Shown here in pieces: positions 7,618 to 16,845 of a stretch of DNA of 21,699 nt. This DNA is from JBATTK01 sp049670505 (lineage in GTDB: Bacteria; Bacteroidota; Bacteroidia; Flavobacteriales; Flavobacteriaceae): positions 1-21,699 of the forward strand of contig JBATTK010000129.1 of the NCBI GenBank assembly GCA_049670505.1, written 5' to 3'. The stretch's first letter is position 1, and the number at the start of each line of letters is the position of its first letter. Below the pieces are notes generated by a model that was not told the DNA's origin, searched no databases, and saw nothing but the letters and a program-made list of their open reading frames with translations. The position numbers and the translations under genes were made by a program.

Positions 7618-9852
7618 ATGAATAGGTTATCCTGCACGCTCATTTTTTTTCTTTCTTTTTATAATATTATGCTATCTCAAGAGCAAACTGTCCAGAAAGA
7701 TTCCGCAACCGTCAAAACCGAAATATTAAACGAAGTAATTGTAAATGGGAGCACAATATTAGGCAGTAAATTCGAAGCAAAGAACCGAACAGGTTCCGTA
7801 GTTTACATTTCAGAAAAAGAACTCCTGAAATTTGGTTACAACGATATTAACAGAACGCTGAAAAGTGTACCTGGGGTCAATATATATGAAGAGGACGGCT
7901 TTGGCCTTCGGCCCAATATTAGTTTACGGGGAACTTCACCAGAGCGGAGTGCAAAAATCAACCTTATGGAAGACGGGGTTCTAATTGCCCCGGCGCCTTA
8001 CAGTGCCCCGGCAGCCTATTATTTTCCTACCATTGGCCGAATGCAAGCTGTGGAAATATTAAAAGGGAGCAGTCAAATTCAGTACGGGCCAAATACGACC
8101 GGGGGTGCGATCAACATGATTTCTACTCGGATTCCCGACGAACTTTCGGGAAAAGTTGTATTATTGGCCGGTAATTTTAATACAAGAAACACACAGGTTA
8201 TCGTTGGTGATAACTATCAGAATTTCGGGTTTGTAAGTGAATATTACAACTATAACTCAGACGGCTTTAAAAATTTGGACGGGGGTGGCAATACAGGTTT
8301 TAATAAATCGGACTATTTGGCAAAGTTTCGTATCAGTACTGATGAAGATGCCAGATTCTATCAGTCCCTTCAATTTAAAATTCAGTATTCAGAAGAAAAG
8401 GCCAATGAAACGTATTTAGGTTTGACCGATGTAGATTTCAAAGTAAATCCCTACCGCAGGTATAGGGCTTCGACCGAAGATTTGATGGATACGGAACACC
8501 AACAATATCAGGTGAACCATTTTTTTAAACTCTCACCTGCCTTGATTATAAGTACAACAGGATATCTTAATAAATTTAAACGGAACTGGTATAAGTTGGA
8601 TGATGTTACTCTTGGTGAACGGGTCGGGATTAACAATGTGCTCTCAGATCCTGAAAGGTATGCCATGGAATATAATGCATTATTGGGAAATGTAGATACT
8701 TCCGAAGATGTATTCGGCATAAAGGCCAATAACAGGACCTATACTTCCAAGGGCGTACAATCGACACTACGGCTGCAGTGGGGCTCGATTTGGTCGCAAA
8801 ATATAGAACTGGGGGTTAGGTACCATCAAGACGACGAGGACAGGTTCCAATGGGTAGATCGGTACGCTTTTCAAAACAATGAACTTGTACGAACCACAGT
8901 CGGTATTAAAGGGGCCGACGCCAACCGTATCAGTAATGCAAGGGCTATCGCCACACATTTTTTATACAAATTAAGTGTTAACGGACTCACTATAACCCCT
9001 GGTCTACGTTATGCAAACATTACTTTGGGCAGAATAGATTATGGTAGTAATGATGTTGCAAGATTAAGTCTGGACCTTTCCGAGAGAGAGAATAAAGTAG
9101 ATGTTTGGATTCCAGGATTGGGAGCTAATTATAGGTTTACAAATAATTGGTCCACCTTTGGTGGAGTTCACAAGGGATTTTCTCCCCCGGGCAGTGCGGA
9201 AGGCCAAAATCCAGAAAAAAGTATAAATTACGAACTGGGCACACGTTTTAATTATAAAGGACTTCAAGGCGAAGTGGTTTGGTATTATAATGACTATCAA
9301 AACCTATTGGGCAGTGACCTTGCCGCCACTGGCGGTACGGGCAGTCTTGACCAATTTAATGCGGGCGAGGTACGGGTCAGCGGGTTAGAAGTACTATTGA
9401 ATTACGATATTTTAAAAAACAGTTCCAAAAAACTACGTTTTCCCATATCGCTGTCCTACACATTGACCGATACCGAGTTCCAAAGCTCCTTTGAAAGTGA
9501 TAACGATATTTTCGGGGAGGTTACGGTGGGCGATGAAATCCCTTACATAGCCAAGAACCAATTCAATTTGAATCTTGGACTGGAGCATGAAAAATTTGTC
9601 GTTGATATGGGCCTGCGCTATACCGATGCCTTTAGGACACGGGCGGGAACAGGTACGATTCCGGCAAACTTCAAAGTAGATTCTAATTATATTATTGACC
9701 TCTCGGGTCGATATTTTTACAACAAGCACCTTATCTTTTCTACGAACATTATCAACTTATTGGATAAAACCTATGCTGTATCCAGGGTTCCGGCAGGACT
9801 AAGACCGGGGCATCCTTTTGGTATCAACTTTTCACTAGCCTATGGTTTTTGA
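7618..9852 (+). CDS. FecA-like TonB-dependent outer membrane receptor
   Basis: TonB-dependent receptor of 744 residues for energised uptake of a metal chelate. The start at 7618 gives a clean signal peptide (MNRLSCTLIFFLSFYNIMLSQ), whereas an in-frame ATG at 7525 would add 31 residues that overlap the predicted promoter. A TonB-box-like stretch (EILNEVIVNG, about 35-44) follows directly, with no STN or carboxypeptidase-like domain. The plug carries the FecA-type signature PGVNIYEEDGFGLRPN, then SLRGTSPERS and YSAPAAYYFP. The barrel ends in an aromatic residue, as expected (GINFSLAYGF). The plug signature resembles receptors annotated as ferric dicitrate receptors, but the ligand is not certain. 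It is divergent from the copper efflux operon, sharing a 268-bp region with a palindromic operator, and convergent with the ECF sigma gene. Confidence 0.88.
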   Translation: MNRLSCTLIFFLSFYNIMLSQEQTVQKDSATVKTEILNEVIVNGSTILGSKFEAKNRTGSVVYISEKELLKFGYNDINRTLKSVPGVNIYEEDGFGLRPNISLRGTSPERSAKINLMEDGVLIAPAPYSAPAAYYFPTIGRMQAVEILKGSSQIQYGPNTTGGAINMISTRIPDELSGKVVLLAGNFNTRNTQVIVGDNYQNFGFVSEYYNYNSDGFKNLDGGGNTGFNKSDYLAKFRISTDEDARFYQSLQFKIQYSEEKANETYLGLTDVDFKVNPYRRYRASTEDLMDTEHQQYQVNHFFKLSPALIISTTGYLNKFKRNWYKLDDVTLGERVGINNVLSDPERYAMEYNALLGNVDTSEDVFGIKANNRTYTSKGVQSTLRLQWGSIWSQNIELGVRYHQDDEDRFQWVDRYAFQNNELVRTTVGIKGADANRISNARAIATHFLYKLSVNGLTITPGLRYANITLGRIDYGSNDVARLSLDLSERENKVDVWIPGLGANYRFTNNWSTFGGVHKGFSPPGSAEGQNPEKSINYELGTRFNYKGLQGEVVWYYNDYQNLLGSDLAATGGTGSLDQFNAGEVRVSGLEVLLNYDILKNSSKKLRFPISLSYTLTDTEFQSSFESDNDIFGEVTVGDEIPYIAKNQFNLNLGLEHEKFVVDMGLRYTDAFRTRAGTGTIPANFKVDSNYIIDLSGRYFYNKHLIFSTNIINLLDKTYAVSRVPAGLRPGHPFGINFSLAYGF

Positions 9853-9915
9853 AATAAAAATCGAAGATCACTTATTATTGTATCTGATCTGGTATAAACG
9901 TATGTATTTTTGGTT

Positions 9916-10500
9916 TTATTCCGTATAGCGAAGAATCATGAATAAAATCTGAATCTTATCCTTCAATTTCTCCCTCAAAATTTTGAGTGCCTTAGTAAGA
10001 TGGCCTTCTACCGTTTTAAGAGAAACGCCCAAGTAATCTGCAATTTCATTATTTGTCAATCCTTCCTTTTTGCTCAACAAGAATACTCTGGAGCATTTTT
10101 TAGGGAGGTTTTGAATCTCCATATCAATGATTTCCATCTTGCGCCTTAAAATTTCCTGGTTTTCGGACCGGGCAACACTATCCATTGTCTCAACAAAAGT
10201 TGTTTCCAATAAATAAGTCTCTTTCTTGTATTTTTTTACATGGTCCAGGAACTTGTTGCGAACAGATTTATACAACCACCCCTTAACCACCACTCCATCG
10301 CTTAACTTGTCCCTTTTTTTCCATAAGGCAAAAAATGTTTCTTGGGTAAGGTCCTTTGCCAAAGTGTCATCGCGGCCTAAACTTTTGGCATACCAATAGA
10401 CTTCTTTGTAGTACAAATCAATGACCGCCCTAAATGCCGCTTTGTCCCCATTTCGGATTGCATTGACATCAACATTTATGTTACGATCGTTTGAATTCAT
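9916..10500 (-). CDS. ECF RNA polymerase sigma factor (FecI-like)
   Basis: Sigma-70 family, extracytoplasmic-function subgroup, 194 residues, cytoplasmic. Region 2 spans about residues 20-90 with DLTQETFFALW (50-60), the core-binding and -10 recognition part. Region 4 spans about 125-180 with the helix-turn-helix around NNEIADYLGVSLKTVEGHL. No N-terminal extension or extra C-terminal domain is present. The gene is divergent from fecR, with 115 nt between their starts; the more usual Bacteroidota order is sigma then FecR on one strand. It probably directs transcription of the fecR-susC-susD-HMA unit once the FecR signal is received, though no ECF promoter motif was identified. It ends 63 nt from the stop of the FecA-like receptor gene. 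Confidence 0.93.
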   Translation of the reverse strand: MNSNDRNINVDVNAIRNGDKAAFRAVIDLYYKEVYWYAKSLGRDDTLAKDLTQETFFALWKKRDKLSDGVVVKGWLYKSVRNKFLDHVKKYKKETYLLETTFVETMDSVARSENQEILRRKMEIIDMEIQNLPKKCSRVFLLSKKEGLTNNEIADYLGVSLKTVEGHLTKALKILREKLKDKIQILFMILRYTE

Positions 10501-10523
10501 AAACTATTTTAACAAATATTTAT

Positions 10524-10552
10524 CAAAATTATAGGTAAATGTAAATAAAAAG
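10524..10552 (-). promoter_or_regulatory. Predicted housekeeping promoter of the ECF sigma gene
   Basis: On the minus strand TAATTTTG (10531-10524) fits TAnnTTTG exactly. CTTT (10552-10549) lies 17 nt upstream in the -33 position, a weak match to TTTG. The predicted start near 10517 leaves a leader of about 17 nt. The gene would then be transcribed by the main sigma factor rather than by itself. Confidence 0.4.
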
Positions 10553-10615
10553 CGAGGGTATTGTAAAGTTCGGTCGTTTGGTTAGTATGCATTGGCATTA
10601 TCTTAATCTTTCATA

Positions 10616-11770
10616 ATGAAAAAAAGGAATATCAAAAACATCGTTCATAAATTCCTGAGCAATACCGCCACTACTGAGGAAATTGAATTTTTGACGAAAT
10701 GGGTCAATAACAACAAGGCCAGCTTTCAAGAAGAGATAAAGCTGCACCATCTTCTTACTGGTCTTTTTGAGGAAGAAAAAGCGGAAAGCCTTAAAAGGGA
10801 CTTTTTGGACAATTTTGAACAGTTCGAGATTAAGGAAAGAAGAAGTCGAAGGTTCAATATACTAAAATATGCCGCTGTCTTCATGGGTATTATTACGGTC
10901 GGCACTTTATTTTATTTGGGAGGAAGTGCTGATAAAGATTTACCCCAAAAGCAAATCACCATTACTTTGGGCGATGGATCCACCAAGGAAATTTTGGAAG
11001 CCAAAACTTCGGGAGTGGTCTCCAGCTCCGGCACGTATGTGGCCGAGCAGAAAGGAAGCAAAATCACTTACAAAAAAAAATCGCGGAAAACCCTGAAAAA
11101 CTCAGGTCCATTGGTCTACAATACTTTGGAGGTCCCTTATGGCAAGAAATTCCAAATAGTACTGTCTGACGGTACCGAGGTCTACTTAAATTCAGGATCG
11201 TCCTTGACATATCCCGTGGCTTTTTATGATGAAGGACCTCGCAACGTGGTTTTAAGGGGGGAGGCTTACTTTACGGTCAAGGCAGACTCCTTGAGACCTT
11301 TCTCGGTGGACGCAGGTTTATTGGACACCAGAGTTTTGGGAACCGAATTTAATATTTCCAATTATGCGGATGACCAATATACCAAAGTTGTTTTGGTAGA
11401 AGGCAGTGTATCTGTAAACAAAGGGAGGAATCCTGATAGACAGACTATCGTTTTGAAGCCGCACCAAATGGCTTCATACTCCCTCTCCGAAGTAAATTTA
11501 GCAGTGTCCGATGTTGATGTAAGCAGCCACATTGCATGGAAGGATGGGATCTTGCTTTTTAAAAACGAGGATTTTTACCGTATTACCAAAAAGCTTGAAA
11601 GGCACTATAACATAAAAATTGATATCAACGACGTGGAAGTGGGGAAAGAACTGTATACGGGAAGATTTAAAACGGAAACCATCGATGAGATACTACGGGC
11701 GTTCCAACGAATAAAGGAATTCGAATATTCGAGTGACGAAGATAAAATTGAGATAAACCCTAAAAAATAA
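10616..11770 (+). CDS. FecR-family anti-sigma factor / signal transducer
   Basis: Inner-membrane regulator of 384 residues that holds or activates the neighbouring ECF sigma factor in response to the outer membrane receptor. Residues 1-80 are a charged cytoplasmic anti-sigma region. One transmembrane helix spans about 84-102 (LKYAAVFMGIITVGTLFYLG). The periplasmic FecR domain covers about 170-290 with LSDGTEVYLNSGSSLTYP and LRGEAYFTV, including the typical GxxVxLNSGSxLxYP-type signature. A DUF4974-like C-terminal domain covers about 305-380 (ILLFKNEDFYRITKKLERHY). The C-terminal domain is the part that meets the STN domain of the receptor in this family. It is followed by susC after 101 nt on the same strand. 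Confidence 0.93.
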   Translation: MKKRNIKNIVHKFLSNTATTEEIEFLTKWVNNNKASFQEEIKLHHLLTGLFEEEKAESLKRDFLDNFEQFEIKERRSRRFNILKYAAVFMGIITVGTLFYLGGSADKDLPQKQITITLGDGSTKEILEAKTSGVVSSSGTYVAEQKGSKITYKKKSRKTLKNSGPLVYNTLEVPYGKKFQIVLSDGTEVYLNSGSSLTYPVAFYDEGPRNVVLRGEAYFTVKADSLRPFSVDAGLLDTRVLGTEFNISNYADDQYTKVVLVEGSVSVNKGRNPDRQTIVLKPHQMASYSLSEVNLAVSDVDVSSHIAWKDGILLFKNEDFYRITKKLERHYNIKIDINDVEVGKELYTGRFKTETIDEILRAFQRIKEFEYSSDEDKIEINPKK

Positions 11771-11793
11771 AAGTATGAAATAAACAAAAGAAT

Positions 11794-11817
11794 CAGGGAC
11801 TGCTCTAACAATCCCTG
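11794..11817 (+). other. Intercistronic hairpin between fecR and susC
   Basis: CAGGGA (11794-11799) pairs with TCCCTG (11812-11817) around a 12-nt loop, 23 nt after the fecR stop. There is no T-tract, so it is not a standard terminator. It might stabilise the downstream susCD mRNA or mark a processing point, which could help explain much higher receptor than regulator levels. Confidence 0.35.
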
Positions 11818-11871
11818 GATTCCAAATGAATTTAAAAACTAATTAGCCAATTTATAAACTCTCTCAAAAAT

Positions 11872-14800
11872 ATGAAAAACACACTATGTAAAAGCTATTT
11901 TACGATTAAAATAGACCTGAAAATGAAGATAACCGCATTGTTTTTACTCGTTGCCCTATTTCAACTTAGTGCCAAGAATGCGTATTCTCAGAAAGGAAAA
12001 ATTTCGATGAATATGGAGGATGCCACCATTGAGTCCATATTTAATGAAATAGAAAGACAGACGGATTTCAACATCCTATACAAAAATTCCACCTTGGACA
12101 CCAATAGAAAAGTAACGGTAAACGTCGACAAGGTAAAAATCGAGACACTTATGGCCCTCGTTTTAAAGGAAACCAATGTTTCTTTTGAAATAAGGAGAAA
12201 ACTTATTGTTCTTCTGGAAAATAGAGAAAAGGGCGCAAAAACCTCTTCCGCTATTTTTCCTAATGATGAAATACAAACCATGACCGTTACTGGAACTGTT
12301 ACCGACAAGGAAGGGGTTCCCCTCGCAGGGGTCAATATTATAATCAAGGGAACGACCAAAGGTGTTTCCACCAACTTCGACGGAAAGTATAAAACTAGAG
12401 CATCTTCTGGAGACATATTGGTTTTCTCCTATATCGGTTTTCGGACCACTGAGGTAACGGTTGGCCAAGATGCTATAATAAATCTTGAAATGGCACCTAG
12501 TGCCAACCAATTGGATGAAGTAATTTTGACGGCCATTGGTACAAAGCAATTAAAAGACGAAACGGGCGCCACCAGTTCATCCGTAGAACCCGAACGCATC
12601 GTAAAATCCGGGGAAACAGGTGTCATCAATGCGCTTTCGGGAAAAGTTTCCGGTCTTCGTATTGCCCGGCAAAATGGTGATCCCGGGGCAGGTGCCAATA
12701 TACAGATTAGGGGCATCAACTCCATTGAGGGCGATAGTAATCCACTGATCATTATAGACGGTATCCCGGTAAGCAACGACTCGTTTGATGATGACGGTGT
12801 TGGTGGCAGTACAAGCGTTACCCAACAATCAAGATTAAACGACATCAACCAGAACGATATTGAAAATGTTCAAATTTTGAAAGGGGCATCGGCGGCCGCC
12901 TTGTGGGGTTCGCGTGCGGCCAACGGGGTTATTTTAATTACCACCAAAGGAGGGTCGTTCAATAGACGCCCTACATTTACCTACAGCTCTACCTACTCCA
13001 TTGATGATATTTCGGTAAGGGTACCCTTGCAGGACAAGTTTGGACAAGGAAGAGGAGGCGTACGGGCATTGAACAGGACCGAATCATGGGGCGACCGTAT
13101 CGCTGACCGACCCGGAGGTGAAGATGACTTTGACACCAGTGGAGAGTATTTTGTTACCCCTTCCGGCGAATTGTATTATCCCATTGCCAATAAAAATTCC
13201 AGGCAAACGTTTATCGACGAGAATTTTGATGCCGTATTTAGAAACGGCTCATTTCTACAGCACGATTTTTCTGTTGCCGGTGGTGGTCAAAAGGCCTCTT
13301 ATTTTTTTAGCTACGGTATCCTGGAACAGGATGGGATCGTCAAAAACGCGGATTATAACCGTCAGAACATTAGACTGAACACCAAAGTAAATCTTACTGA
13401 TTGGCTGGATGTTCGAAACAACGTGGCCTACACGTTTACCAAATCGAACCGAATTCGAGGAGGTGGAAGTATCACGGGCCTTTATATTGGTTTGCTGAGA
13501 AATCCTGCGGATTTTGATATCCGAGGCCACATTGGAACCTATGTCGATGAAGACGGTGATGTTTTCCAGAACAGGCAGCGTTCTTATCGTAACCAGCTAG
13601 GGGCTTCCAACAATGCAGGATATAACAACCCCTTATGGACCCTATACGAGCAACGAAACGAAACTAGGGTAGATCGATTTTTAATGACCCCCGAAATAAA
13701 TATTAGGGCCTTGAACTGGCTAGACTTCACACTTCGTGGTGGATTGGACTATTACTCGGATGAAAGGTTGCAGTTTCTGCCGATCAATACGTCCGGGGGG
13801 GCGAGGTTTGGTGATATGCGTTCAACCGTTGCGGTAAGTAAGGAGTACAATTTTGACCTTCTTATGAAAACCAAGCATAATCTCACACCGGATATAAACG
13901 TGAATACAACATTGGGTTTTAACTTCAACAACAGAAAAAGAGCCTCATCATCCATAAGATTGACCCCGTTTGTGGTGGATTCCAGGCAACCTATTTCAGA
14001 TTTGAACCCGGATGATGCTTCCACAAGCTGGAGCAGGAATTTACGTCAGATCCGTACCAATAGAGGTTATGCGCTTGTTAATTTTGGCTTGTTCGACCAA
14101 TTGTTCATCAATGCATCTGCCTCTTTGGAGGCATCTTCTACCATTGAAGGAGCGTTCTTTTATCCTTCCGTGGATATGGCATGGCAGTTCAGCGACCTTT
14201 TTGAAAGTGACGAACAATTTTTCGGCAAATTGAGGGCGTCATGGGGAAAAGTCGGGATACAACCAGGACCTTATCGCTTCGAGACACTTGCAACGACCAA
14301 TTTCCAAGATTTTGGCGGTGTTTTTGAGGTTTCGGATGTTCGTGGCAACCGTAACCTTAGGCCAGAAATAAAGACGGAATACGAAATTGGTGCCGACCTG
14401 CGATTTTTCAGAAATAGACTGAACCTGGGGGTGACCTATTATGAAAATGAAATAGACGACATTCTGTTTGAGGTCAAGACCAATCCCAGCTCAGGATTCA
14501 ACAATAGCTACCGAAATGCGGGAATCATAGAAAACAAAGGTTGGGAAGTGGACCTGACCGCAAAAATCATTGACAAAGAAGATTTTAAATGGTCGTTCAA
14601 CTCAAATTTCAACAATAATGAAAACCTGGTCGTAGATATCTTCGGGGCGGAGACCGTGGATATCGGGGGCACTTCCAAAGCGGTCAAAGGGTTTCCTATG
14701 AGTTCCTTTTGGTTGCCGGCTTCAGTTCTTAATGAAGATGGCACCCGTGCCCTAGACGAAAACGGCTTTCCGGAAGTGGATACCGAAAGACGGGTAATCG

Positions 14801-15381
14801 GTGACCCGAATCCCGATTGGAGGGGCGGTGCCGGAATGCAATTCAACTTTAAAGGCTTTGATTTCAGTTTTCTCTTTGAGCATTCGCAGGGCGGGGATTT
14901 CATCAACCGTGGAAGAATTGTAATGTACGGTTTCGGTACGCATGCCGATGTCGGAAACGAAGTCACTCTGACGGAAGACCTTGTCAACGTCAACGGTGAT
15001 GTGTTTGCTACAGGAACGACGGTAAGGGGAAATATTGCCGACTTCGGTGCCGGTAATGTATTGCTCGATGAATCCTTTTATAGAACACGTGGTGGGGGTC
15101 TGGGGTTCAACAAACTTAACGACCTTTATATTGAGGATGCCACATGGACCAAACTTCGGAACGTAACCTTAGGATATACGTTCGATAGAAACAGGTACAA
15201 AAACTTTCCCCTGAAAAGCTTAAGAATAGCTTTGACGGGTAGGGACCTTATTTTGTGGACGGACATCGTAGGCTCTGACCCCGAAACCAGCTATTATGGT
15301 ATAAGCAATGCCTCCGGGATGGACTATTTTACCAACCCCTCTACGCGCTCTGTACTTTTTAACCTAACGGCTACCTTTTAA
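11872..15381 (+). CDS. SusC/RagA-family TonB-linked receptor with STN signalling domain
   Basis: Outer membrane SusC-type transporter of 1169 residues. The first 40 residues form a long signal peptide whose hydrophobic core follows M18 (MKITALFLLVALF, cut near AYSQ); the extended start is common in this receptor class. Residues about 42-118 form the STN (secretin/TonB N-terminal) domain, which signals to FecR. Residues about 138-208 are a carboxypeptidase-regulatory-like domain (GTVTDKEGVPLAGVNI). A TonB-box-like LDEVILTAIGT lies at 214-224. The plug includes QIRGINSIEGDSNPLIIIDG and ILKGASAAALWGSRAANGVI. A 22-strand-type barrel is expected to the C terminus (NLTATF). It is followed by susD after 25 nt. 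The presence of STN makes this, and not the FecA-like receptor, the likely input to the local FecR/sigma pair. The substrate is unknown. Confidence 0.95.
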   Translation: MKNTLCKSYFTIKIDLKMKITALFLLVALFQLSAKNAYSQKGKISMNMEDATIESIFNEIERQTDFNILYKNSTLDTNRKVTVNVDKVKIETLMALVLKETNVSFEIRRKLIVLLENREKGAKTSSAIFPNDEIQTMTVTGTVTDKEGVPLAGVNIIIKGTTKGVSTNFDGKYKTRASSGDILVFSYIGFRTTEVTVGQDAIINLEMAPSANQLDEVILTAIGTKQLKDETGATSSSVEPERIVKSGETGVINALSGKVSGLRIARQNGDPGAGANIQIRGINSIEGDSNPLIIIDGIPVSNDSFDDDGVGGSTSVTQQSRLNDINQNDIENVQILKGASAAALWGSRAANGVILITTKGGSFNRRPTFTYSSTYSIDDISVRVPLQDKFGQGRGGVRALNRTESWGDRIADRPGGEDDFDTSGEYFVTPSGELYYPIANKNSRQTFIDENFDAVFRNGSFLQHDFSVAGGGQKASYFFSYGILEQDGIVKNADYNRQNIRLNTKVNLTDWLDVRNNVAYTFTKSNRIRGGGSITGLYIGLLRNPADFDIRGHIGTYVDEDGDVFQNRQRSYRNQLGASNNAGYNNPLWTLYEQRNETRVDRFLMTPEINIRALNWLDFTLRGGLDYYSDERLQFLPINTSGGARFGDMRSTVAVSKEYNFDLLMKTKHNLTPDINVNTTLGFNFNNRKRASSSIRLTPFVVDSRQPISDLNPDDASTSWSRNLRQIRTNRGYALVNFGLFDQLFINASASLEASSTIEGAFFYPSVDMAWQFSDLFESDEQFFGKLRASWGKVGIQPGPYRFETLATTNFQDFGGVFEVSDVRGNRNLRPEIKTEYEIGADLRFFRNRLNLGVTYYENEIDDILFEVKTNPSSGFNNSYRNAGIIENKGWEVDLTAKIIDKEDFKWSFNSNFNNNENLVVDIFGAETVDIGGTSKAVKGFPMSSFWLPASVLNEDGTRALDENGFPEVDTERRVIGDPNPDWRGGAGMQFNFKGFDFSFLFEHSQGGDFINRGRIVMYGFGTHADVGNEVTLTEDLVNVNGDVFATGTTVRGNIADFGAGNVLLDESFYRTRGGGLGFNKLNDLYIEDATWTKLRNVTLGYTFDRNRYKNFPLKSLRIALTGRDLILWTDIVGSDPETSYYGISNASGMDYFTNPSTRSVLFNLTATF

Positions 15382-15406
15382 ACCACGAACCCAAAAACAA
15401 TATAAA

Positions 15407-16810
15407 ATGAAAACAACACATAAAAATCATATCATCCTATTACTATTTTTCGTCTCCCTTTTTATGGGATGTGAAAAATTGGTGGATGGTATTAACGAAA
15501 ACCCCAACAACTTTACCTTGGAAGAGTTGGAACCGGGCCTATTTTTGAACGGGGCCGAGTTGAATCTTATCGATATCCTGCTGGATGATTTCAATAGAAT
15601 GGCAGGATACTGGTCTGGCCAGCTCATTGGTTTTGACCAAACGGAATTGGAACGGTACAACTATAATGTAACGTTTACCGACTTCAACTGGGATGGCTAC
15701 CAAGAAGTTTTGACCCCGTTAAAGGAAATTAGGGAACGAGCACCCGACAATAATAGGTACCAAGGAATTACCAGGGTACTTGAAGCCCAACTTGTTGGAA
15801 ACTATGCCTCTTTATATGGCGATATCCCTTATTCGAATGCTTTGTTGGAGATTGACAATCCCGAGTTTGATGGCCAGGCGGAAGTATTCGATTCGTTACA
15901 GTCCCTATTGGATGTAGCCATCAGCAACCTGTCCAACGTCACCCCTCAAGATGTGGTCTTGGAGGATTTTCTGTTCAATGGCAACGCAACAAAATGGTTA
16001 CAGTCCGCTTGGACTTTGAAGGCCAGGTTTTATATGCTGACCCGGCAATATGATTTGGCCTATGCAGCGGCACAAAACGGAATAGCATCACAGGACAACA
16101 GTATGATCTTTGTTCCCTTGGATCTTGAGGACGTGACCAGCACAAAAAACAAATTTTGGATATTGCTTAACAACACGCCTAGTGTGGGAACTGGAAACAG
16201 TTACCTTGTCCAGCTTTTGGATACATCCAGTGGTATTTCGAGAAACAATGCAAAAACCGATGAAACTGCCAGATTACGGTACTATACTATCAACGAGGCC
16301 GACCCCGACGGTAATTTGGGTATCGCCAATGAGTTGGAACCACAACCCTTGATCACCTATAAAGAGAATGTATTGATCTTGGCCGAGGCAGGTGCCCGTA
16401 CCCAAGGTTTCGATGTCGGCTTGGGACATTTAAATGCGTGGAGGTCGGCATTGGGAACCGGTGATTTTTTCAATGCCAGTGTTGCGGGGGAACCCATTTT
16501 ATACGATGCGTACACCGCTGCTGATTTTGGCCCGGGCGGTATAGAAAACCCTGACAATATAGATACGGACACTGCATTACTTCGTGAGATTGTAGAAGAA
16601 CGATACGTAACGGGCTTTACCACCTTCATGCCGTTCGACGATGCCAGAAGGTTGCGTACGGAGAATGCCGTGGCGGTACCTTTTCCAAATAATACAACCA
16701 CCGCCCCAGGAAGGGTAGAACGGTTTTTGTACCCAGAGGATGAAGTGTTGGCAAATACAAGTGTCCCGGACGAACCTGGACTGTTTGCCCCAAACCCAAT
16801 TAATCAATAA
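15407..16810 (+). CDS. SusD/RagB-family outer membrane lipoprotein
   Basis: Surface lipoprotein that forms the lid on its SusC partner and captures substrate. The 467-residue sequence starts with a lipoprotein signal peptide and lipobox FMGC, with C22 as the lipidated residue. The N-terminal INENPNN motif after the Cys is typical of the SusD/RagB subgroup with the SusD-like fold. TPR-like helices follow, for instance LEAQLVGNYASLYGDIPYSNAL, where SusD proteins carry the conserved GDIPY element. The C-terminal part holds ERYVTGFTTFMPFDDARRLR. It lies 25 nt after susC and 35 nt before the HMA protein gene, which supports co-transcription. No glycoside hydrolase or polysaccharide lyase is nearby, so the cargo need not be a glycan; peptides or metal complexes are alternatives. 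Confidence 0.94.
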   Translation: MKTTHKNHIILLLFFVSLFMGCEKLVDGINENPNNFTLEELEPGLFLNGAELNLIDILLDDFNRMAGYWSGQLIGFDQTELERYNYNVTFTDFNWDGYQEVLTPLKEIRERAPDNNRYQGITRVLEAQLVGNYASLYGDIPYSNALLEIDNPEFDGQAEVFDSLQSLLDVAISNLSNVTPQDVVLEDFLFNGNATKWLQSAWTLKARFYMLTRQYDLAYAAAQNGIASQDNSMIFVPLDLEDVTSTKNKFWILLNNTPSVGTGNSYLVQLLDTSSGISRNNAKTDETARLRYYTINEADPDGNLGIANELEPQPLITYKENVLILAEAGARTQGFDVGLGHLNAWRSALGTGDFFNASVAGEPILYDAYTAADFGPGGIENPDNIDTDTALLREIVEERYVTGFTTFMPFDDARRLRTENAVAVPFPNNTTTAPGRVERFLYPEDEVLANTSVPDEPGLFAPNPINQ

Positions 16811-16845
16811 TAAATTTAATTATAAATACCCTTAAATTTAAAACT

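Noticed and set aside
7440..7643. 67-residue minus-strand frame over the divergent intergenic region
   Set aside because: It covers both predicted promoters and the palindrome and has no recognisable features; it is better explained as regulatory DNA.
9865..9890. AGATCA/TGATCT hairpin between the receptor and sigma genes as a terminator
   Set aside because: Only six pairs around a 14-nt loop and no T-tract; too weak to support.
10577..10606. TTTG and TATCTTAA as a promoter for fecR
   Set aside because: The -7 part matches only partly and the leader would be about four bases; an ECF-type promoter is more likely but was not identified.
12429..14993. Several minus-strand open frames inside the susC gene
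   Set aside because: They overlap a well-supported 1169-residue SusC coding region and have no recognisable domain or start signal.
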